From contig OX442418.1 of the NCBI GenBank assembly GCA_949361645.1, positions 2,375,771 to 2,439,770 of the forward strand: a stretch of 64,000 nt of DNA. The letters run 5' to 3'. The notes beneath the pieces are model-generated. The model did no database searches and was not told where the DNA came from. It was given only the letters and a program-made list of their open reading frames with translations. The DNA is from Spongilla lacustris. Its lineage: Eukaryota; Porifera; Demospongiae; Spongillida; Spongillidae. Made by a program: the position numbers and the translations under genes. The number at the start of each line of letters is the position of its first letter. Positions within the stretch are counted from its first letter, which is position 1. Positions 59,020 to 64,000 of the stretch are shown one piece after another.

Positions 59020-59296
59020 TGTGACGGATACTATCCTATCCTGTCTAATATACAGCCTATACGTCTAACGCGTAGTACTGTGCCGCAGAGCAAGGATCAG
59101 CAATTCTCCAACACCAAAGATCTTTATTTCCAAATGTACCCGCATTATATACTGACTCACACAAAGACACAATACAACAATACACTCAATGGTCAGGCCA
59201 GCGGCCCCCCCCCCGAAAGGTGGCGCAGCCCCGGCGCCCGCCCAATAGTCCACTATAGAGCCAGTACGGACGTAAACGGGTACCCAGACCCTCACA
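59020..59296 (-). repeat. 3' LTR of the gypsy-like element
   Basis: On the minus strand it would start TGTGAGGGTC at 59296 and end CCGTCACA at 59020 (TG...CA, with a short TGTGA/TCACA inverted repeat), 277 bp. It is preceded by a purine-rich tract (AAGGTGGAGGGAG) typical of a polypurine tract. The stop codon of the polyprotein overlaps the LTR's first bases. The partner LTR is outside the window, so boundaries are inferred. Confidence 0.6.
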
Positions 59297-62200
59297 CTCC
59301 CTCCACCTTATCTGAAGGCTGACCCTCAGATGATCGCATTGGTAGGGAACCTCGGGAGAGGGCATCGGCATTTCCATTTAATTTTCCTGATCGGTGTTCC
59401 ACCTCGAACTGGTAGGGTTGGAGGAAAAGGTACCATCGGGTCAGCCGTGGGTTGTTATCCTTCATGGTGTTCAGCCATTTGAGTGCCTTATGATCTGTCA
59501 CCACAGTGAATTTGGCTCCCACAAGGTAGACCCTAAAGTTCTGAATTGCAGCCTTGATTGACAAGCACTCCTTTTCTATCGTGGCATAGTTTTTCTCCCT
59601 TGGTGCCAGTTTTCGGCTGTAATAAGCCACAGGGTGCTCTTCTCCAGATGCATCCATCTGGCTGAGTACAGCTCCAAGTCCACAATCAGAGGCATCAGTC
59701 TGCAGGGTGAAGGGAGCCCCAAAGTCGGGAGTTCGAAGAACAGGGGCACTACACAACTGTATCTTCAACTCCTTGAAAACTTTCTCACACTCTGAATCCC
59801 ATTCAACCTGAGTTGGAGCTGCATTCCGCGTAAGGTCAGTCAGAGGGGCTACTAAACTAGCATAGTTTGCAATAAACTTCCGGTAGTAACCCGTAAGTCC
59901 TAGAAATGAGCGCACATCCTTCTTAGTGAGTGGGACTGGAAAGCTCTTCACAGCTTCAATCTTGCTCTGCTCTGGCCTTACACGTCCACATCCAACTACA
60001 TGACCTAGGTAAGTGCAGTGTCTCATCCCCAGTTGGCATTTTTCGGGTCTTGCTGTCAGTTTTGCAACTCTTAGCCGAGTAAGGATATCCCTGAGGTGAC
60101 AGATGTGTTCCTCCCAGGTTTGGCTGTAGATGACCAAGTCATCTATATATGCTGCTGCATGCTCTTCAGCCCCTCTGAGAAGTCGATCCATCATCCTCTG
60201 AAAGGTAGCTGGTGCCCCACATAAGCCAAAAGGCATGACCTTAAAGTGGCATAACCCGTAAGGAGTGGTAAATGCAGTCTTATGCTGGTCCTCCTGCTTG
60301 ACAGGCACCTGCCAGTAGCCTCTTGCAAGATCAAGGGTAGTCATGTACTGGCTATTACCCAGTTGGTCCAGTAGTTCATCAACTCTAGGCATAGGGTAGG
60401 CATCTCCCTGAGTCACCACATTCAGCTTGCGATAATCCACGCAGAACCTTATGCCTCCATCTTTTTTCTCTATCAGGACAATAGGAGAGGCCCAGTCACT
60501 CATTGATGGTTCGACCACTCCATCCTTCAGCATGGCCTCTATTTCCTTCTTCACCCATTCCCTATGAGCATACGGGAGTCTGTATGGCGCTTGTCGCACA
60601 GGAATAGAGGATCCAGTAGGAATGCTCTGCTCTGTTAACATTGTGCATCCTGGTTTACCATGAAGCACATCATGGAAGTCGGAGCAAAGTGATTGTAACT
60701 CCTGATACTTGTTCTCATCTAGATCTTCATTTACCAACAGTTTCCCTCCCATGCTGAGTCCACTGTCCAGGCTCTCCTCATCAGCCTCACCCTCCTCAAC
60801 ACATAGCAGTGATTTTACTTCATTCCACCTCTTCAGCATATTGATGTGGAATACTCTGTGTCTTTTTCGGGTTCCGATCATGTCTACTTCGTACAAGACG
60901 TCACTGACTCGCTTGACCACCGGATATGGTCCCTTCCACTGGGCAAGGAACTTGCTGGTATCTGTAGGTAGCAGCACCAGTACCTTATCTCCGGCTTCAA
61001 AACTCCTGAGTCTGGCATGCTTGTCATACCAAGTCTTCTGTCCCTGCTGCGCTTGGCTTGTGTTGGTTTGGGCCAGTTCAGTCATCCTCTCCAGTCTTTC
61101 CCTCATAAGCATCAAATAGGACACCACACTCTCGTCAGTCCTCTCCCTTGCTTCCCATGTTTCCTTGAGAACATCAAGTGGGCCTCTAACACTCCGCCCA
61201 TAAAGGAGCTCAAAGGGGGAAAATCCTGTAGACTCCTGAGGGACCTCCCTATACGCAAAGAGAAGGTAGGGTAGAAGCTTGTCCCAGTCCTTTCCATCCT
61301 TGGTTGCTGACTTTCTTAGCATAGCCTTTAAGGTTTGATTAAACCTTTCGACCAAACCGTTGCACTGGGGATGGTAGGGTGTGGTCCGTAAGCGCTGAAC
61401 ATTGAGTAGTCTATACATTTCTGCAAGGAGAGTTGACATAAAGTTGGTTCCTTGGTCAGACATTATCTCCTGAGGAATCCCTACCCTGGAGAAGACTTGG
61501 ACCAACTGTTCTGCTACATGTTCGGCATCAACTGAGCGAAGGGGAATGGCCTCCGGGTACCGGGTTGCATAATCGCAGATCACCAGTACAAAGCGATTCC
61601 CAGACCTGCTCCTTGGAAGAGGCCCAACAATATCTAGAGCGATTCTGGAGAAAGGTTCCGCAATTACAGGTAGTGGTATAAGTGGTGCTGGGGCTACTCG
61701 TTTGGAAGAGGCCTTCTGACAACTAGGGCAGTTCTTACAATATTCTGAAACATCCTTGCTTACACCAGGCCAGAAGAACCTCTGTAGGACTCGCTCAGTA
61801 GTTTTCTTTCTGCCCAAGTGCCCTGCCATAGGAATTGCATGTGCCATATGCAACACTGGGTCCCTACATGCTTCTGGTAATACCAACTGCTCCACTATTT
61901 CACCCTTCAGCTTTCGGTTCCGATAATAGGTACCGTCTCGATGGAAAAACTCTGCTTCTTTCTCCAACGCTACATCTGCTGCCACATCCCGTATATCCTT
62001 CAGGGTCTCGTCTTCTCTCTGCAGTCTTTGTATTTCCTCCGGACCGAACTCCCATTTTTGATACTCTTGAGCCCAGGTAGGACCATGCTCAGAGTGTTCC
62101 TTCTTCCGCTCTCGCTTCTGACTCCTTGTCGGCACCTTACGAGACCTTCCGCCCGTAAATAAATCCTGGTGGAAAGTTGCCCCTGGCAAGCTGCTGTCAT

Positions 62201-63992
62201 AACTCTCAGTTTCTGGAACCCTGCTGGTATCTATCCCCTTCTCTTTAGAAGTAGGTTCCTCCAATGAAGTTGGCCTAGCTCCTGACTGTAGGTCTCTGAC
62301 TTGTTCTTCTCTAGCTTCCAGTTGCTGCTGCTTAAACTTGGAGCGTGTGACCACTGCCATGCTCGAATCTTCTTGAGATCTCACCCTTGACAGAAGGGTA
62401 AATAGTTCTGGAACGTCTGTACCCAGAAGTACCGAAACTGGTAGTGATTTGCACACAGCAGCCTCCACACAAACTTGTAGGCCGTCAATTTCCATGTTAA
62501 CCAGTGCGGTTGGATAGCTGACAGCTTCACCATGAGCACACCGAATCACCACCTGCTGCGTGCTGGATACTGAACTGGGCAACACTAAGTCTGTACGCAC
62601 CATTGTTCTGGAGCATCCTGTATCTAGGAGAATGTCATCAGTTGCCTGCCCCTCCACTGTTCCTGAGCAGGTTGGACCATCCTTACTCCTGTGCCAGACT
62701 GGATGTGCAGAGAGTTCCAGACAGGTCAATGCCTTGCTTGGACACTTCATGGACATGTGTCCCCTTCCACCACAGTTGAAACACCGCAGCTCTGACCTTT
62801 GGTTCTTCTCCTTATCTTCCTTTTCACTCTTTTTCTGCCCTCCAATAGACTTCATTCTGCAATCTCGAGCAATATGTCCGGCCTTCCCACATGTATGGCA
62901 CTGAAGGGGTTCCTTGTTAATCCTTTCCCCTAGGACCTGCTTGCTCTCCTGTGTAGACTTCCTGGTCTGCACGTACTCATCTGCCATCTGCCCCGCTTCC
63001 GTACTAGTCTTGGGCTTCCGGTCAGTAACCCAGACCCGTAACTCCTGTGGAAGGGTAGTTAGAAACTGCTCTGTTACCATTAGATCCACGATCTCCTCCG
63101 CACTTGTTTTATCCTTAGTCCATTTCCGCGAAAGATCCTGCAGTCTCACAATTAGGTCCCTGTATGACCAATCTTCTTGCTTTTTGGTAGTCCGAAAGCG
63201 TTGTCGATACGTCTCTGTATTGATGTTGTAGCGTAGCAAAATCGTCTCCTTGACTTGCTCGTAGTCCTTTGCGTCATCGCTGTCCATAGCGGCGTACGCC
63301 AGTTGAGCCTTGCCCGAAAGGTTGGGAGCCAGCTTAAATGCCCATTTTTCTTTATCCACTTCGTGGGCCGACATCATCCTTTCGAAGGTGGTCAGGTAAG
63401 CCTCTATATCTTCGCTCTCAGTAAGCTTGGTGAGCTTAGCGGTCTCCTTTCGTTGCTGACTGGGTGCTTGAGCCTCTAGTATGGTTTCCAATATGCGCCT
63501 CTGCTCCCTTCTTTCTTCTGCAAATACCGCTTCCATACGCTCCCTCTCTGCTACTTCGATCCGGCGACGTTCCTCCTCGCGCTGACGTCTCTCCTCCTCC
63601 TCAGCACGGCGACGTTCCTCCTCTCGTTGACGTCTCTCCTGCTCCTCGGCACGGCGACGTTCCTCCTCGCGCTGACGTCTCTCCTGCTCCTCGGCACGGC
63701 GACGTTCCTCCTCGCGTTGACGTCTCTCCTGCTCCTCGGCACGGCGACGTTCATCCTCGCGCTGACGTCTCTCCTCCTCCGCTCGACGACGTTCGTCCTC
63801 TTCCCCGCGGCGGCGTTCCTCCTCTCGTCGGCGTCTCTCCTCAGCCTGCTCTTCCCTTTGCACCAGCAGCCTCAGCAATTCTGCAACTGCCCCAACTGCC
63901 TGGTTCTGCTCAACGGTGTTTGCTCGAATCGCCTGATTCTGCTCAACGGTGTTTGCTCCTATCGCCTGATTCTGCTCCGCGATGTTTGCCAT
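59292..63992 (-). CDS. Gag-Pol polyprotein, Ty3/gypsy with integrase before reverse transcriptase (Gmr1-like)
   Basis: One uninterrupted frame of 1566 codons. Domain order: residues about 40-170, a charged coiled coil from 15-residue RRAEEQERRQREEER repeats; about 190-345, a SCAN-like Gag capsid segment (FERMMSAHEVDKEKWAFKLA, VDLMVTEQFLTTLPQELRVW); two zinc knuckles at about 364-412 (CHTCGKAGHIARDC, CFNCGGRGHMSMKC); aspartic protease at about 455 (LLDTGCSRTMV); integrase HHCC at about 712-755 (HMAHAIPMAGHLGRKKTTER, CKNCPSCQ) and core at about 770-880 (ALDIVGPLPR, MSDQGTNF, HPQCNGLVERFNQTL); then RT at about 1170-1330 (AAAYIDDLVIYSQ) and RNase H from about 1425 (TLQTDASDCGLGAVLSQ). Gag and Pol are fused in one frame. 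Integrase upstream of RT is the copia-like order known from Gmr1-type gypsy elements. All catalytic motifs seen are intact. Confidence 0.9.
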   Translation of the reverse strand: MANIAEQNQAIGANTVEQNQAIRANTVEQNQAVGAVAELLRLLVQREEQAEERRRREEERRRGEEDERRRAEEERRQREDERRRAEEQERRQREEERRRAEEQERRQREEERRRAEEQERRQREEERRRAEEEERRQREEERRRIEVAERERMEAVFAEERREQRRILETILEAQAPSQQRKETAKLTKLTESEDIEAYLTTFERMMSAHEVDKEKWAFKLAPNLSGKAQLAYAAMDSDDAKDYEQVKETILLRYNINTETYRQRFRTTKKQEDWSYRDLIVRLQDLSRKWTKDKTSAEEIVDLMVTEQFLTTLPQELRVWVTDRKPKTSTEAGQMADEYVQTRKSTQESKQVLGERINKEPLQCHTCGKAGHIARDCRMKSIGGQKKSEKEDKEKNQRSELRCFNCGGRGHMSMKCPSKALTCLELSAHPVWHRSKDGPTCSGTVEGQATDDILLDTGCSRTMVRTDLVLPSSVSSTQQVVIRCAHGEAVSYPTALVNMEIDGLQVCVEAAVCKSLPVSVLLGTDVPELFTLLSRVRSQEDSSMAVVTRSKFKQQQLEAREEQVRDLQSGARPTSLEEPTSKEKGIDTSRVPETESYDSSLPGATFHQDLFTGGRSRKVPTRSQKRERKKEHSEHGPTWAQEYQKWEFGPEEIQRLQREDETLKDIRDVAADVALEKEAEFFHRDGTYYRNRKLKGEIVEQLVLPEACRDPVLHMAHAIPMAGHLGRKKTTERVLQRFFWPGVSKDVSEYCKNCPSCQKASSKRVAPAPLIPLPVIAEPFSRIALDIVGPLPRSRSGNRFVLVICDYATRYPEAIPLRSVDAEHVAEQLVQVFSRVGIPQEIMSDQGTNFMSTLLAEMYRLLNVQRLRTTPYHPQCNGLVERFNQTLKAMLRKSATKDGKDWDKLLPYLLFAYREVPQESTGFSPFELLYGRSVRGPLDVLKETWEARERTDESVVSYLMLMRERLERMTELAQTNTSQAQQGQKTWYDKHARLRSFEAGDKVLVLLPTDTSKFLAQWKGPYPVVKRVSDVLYEVDMIGTRKRHRVFHINMLKRWNEVKSLLCVEEGEADEESLDSGLSMGGKLLVNEDLDENKYQELQSLCSDFHDVLHGKPGCTMLTEQSIPTGSSIPVRQAPYRLPYAHREWVKKEIEAMLKDGVVEPSMSDWASPIVLIEKKDGGIRFCVDYRKLNVVTQGDAYPMPRVDELLDQLGNSQYMTTLDLARGYWQVPVKQEDQHKTAFTTPYGLCHFKVMPFGLCGAPATFQRMMDRLLRGAEEHAAAYIDDLVIYSQTWEEHICHLRDILTRLRVAKLTARPEKCQLGMRHCTYLGHVVGCGRVRPEQSKIEAVKSFPVPLTKKDVRSFLGLTGYYRKFIANYASLVAPLTDLTRNAAPTQVEWDSECEKVFKELKIQLCSAPVLRTPDFGAPFTLQTDASDCGLGAVLSQMDASGEEHPVAYYSRKLAPREKNYATIEKECLSIKAAIQNFRVYLVGAKFTVVTDHKALKWLNTMKDNNPRLTRWYLFLQPYQFEVEHRSGKLNGNADALSRGSLPMRSSEGQPSDKVEGV
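63540..63850. repeat. 45-bp coding tandem repeat in gag
   Basis: Five to six copies of a unit containing CGACGTTCCTCCTCGCG and TGACGTCTCTCCTGCTCCTC encode the repeated RRAEEQERRQREEER coiled coil of the Gag N-terminus. Confidence 0.85.
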
Positions 63993-64000
63993 TTGCGATT

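Noticed and set aside
59020..59296. Target-site duplication of the gypsy element
   Set aside because: Only one flank is inside the window.
60709..63479. Plus-strand frames opposite the gypsy polyprotein
   Set aside because: Antisense shadows; the minus frame carries all conserved motifs.

Overview
The window looks like a repeat-rich metazoan nuclear locus, most likely from a sponge (demosponge). This is inferred from the gene mix: an intronless class C (GABA-B-like) receptor, a cAMP-receptor-like 7TM protein, an actin-family gene with a very short intron, a secreted hevein-type chitin-binding protein, and several cut-and-paste and retro elements with animal-type coding domains. I see no prokaryotic operons, ribosome binding sites, rRNA, tRNA or CRISPR array. 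The host assignment rests on family knowledge and was not tested by a search.

Layout. 1-3.34 kb: a long inverted repeat whose arms carry 48-bp minisatellites, cut by the window's left edge. 3.34-4.16 kb: a second minisatellite. 4.3-5.3 kb: a decayed zinc-finger-like reading frame on the minus strand. 5.67-19.9 kb: four related foldback elements that share a TATATGGGACAGT-like terminus and an inner CGCTCGATTCGCGCCAATG-like motif: a half copy, a 0.83 kb copy, a 1.8 kb copy carrying a nested TA-flanked MITE, and an 8.7 kb giant whose arms contain inverted arrays of a GTAGTGCTATGGTGCTGATT-type repeat. Between the second and third lies a five-exon gene (7.37-8.79 kb) for a secreted protein with two hevein domains and a PGQY-repeat tail; its TATA box is about 11 bp from a foldback end. 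19.9-21.85 kb: a Ginger-like DNA transposon with an integrase relic. 22.5 kb: an isolated psq-like HTH exon. 24.95-27.26 kb: 2.3 kb of nearly pure (GGGA)n.

27.4 kb: a 66-bp palindromic mini-element with apparent 9-bp duplications. 27.9-29.1 kb: a divergent actin (minus). 30.8-33.3 kb: a three-exon secreted FAD-dependent oxidoreductase (minus). 34.4-34.8 kb: a small two-exon gene of unknown function. 35.6-35.9 kb: a BEL/Pao integrase relic. 36.5-40.0 kb: a cAMP-receptor-like 7TM gene and its tandem, truncated copy, separated by a reverse-transcriptase relic. 41.5-49 kb: three more relics of the same RT group. 49.5-50.6 kb: a hAT-like inverted-repeat element. 50.8-53.0 kb: an intact GABA-B-like receptor, with a duplicated scrap of its 3' end just downstream. 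54.8-58.6 kb: two abutting Ginger-like elements. 59.0-64.0 kb: a near-intact Ty3/gypsy element whose integrase precedes its reverse transcriptase (Gmr1-like order), cut by the window's right edge.

The host genes do not form an obvious pathway. The dominant story is genome architecture: nested and adjacent inverted-repeat elements, minisatellites inside transposon arms, and several Ginger-like families built from similar short modular terminal repeats.
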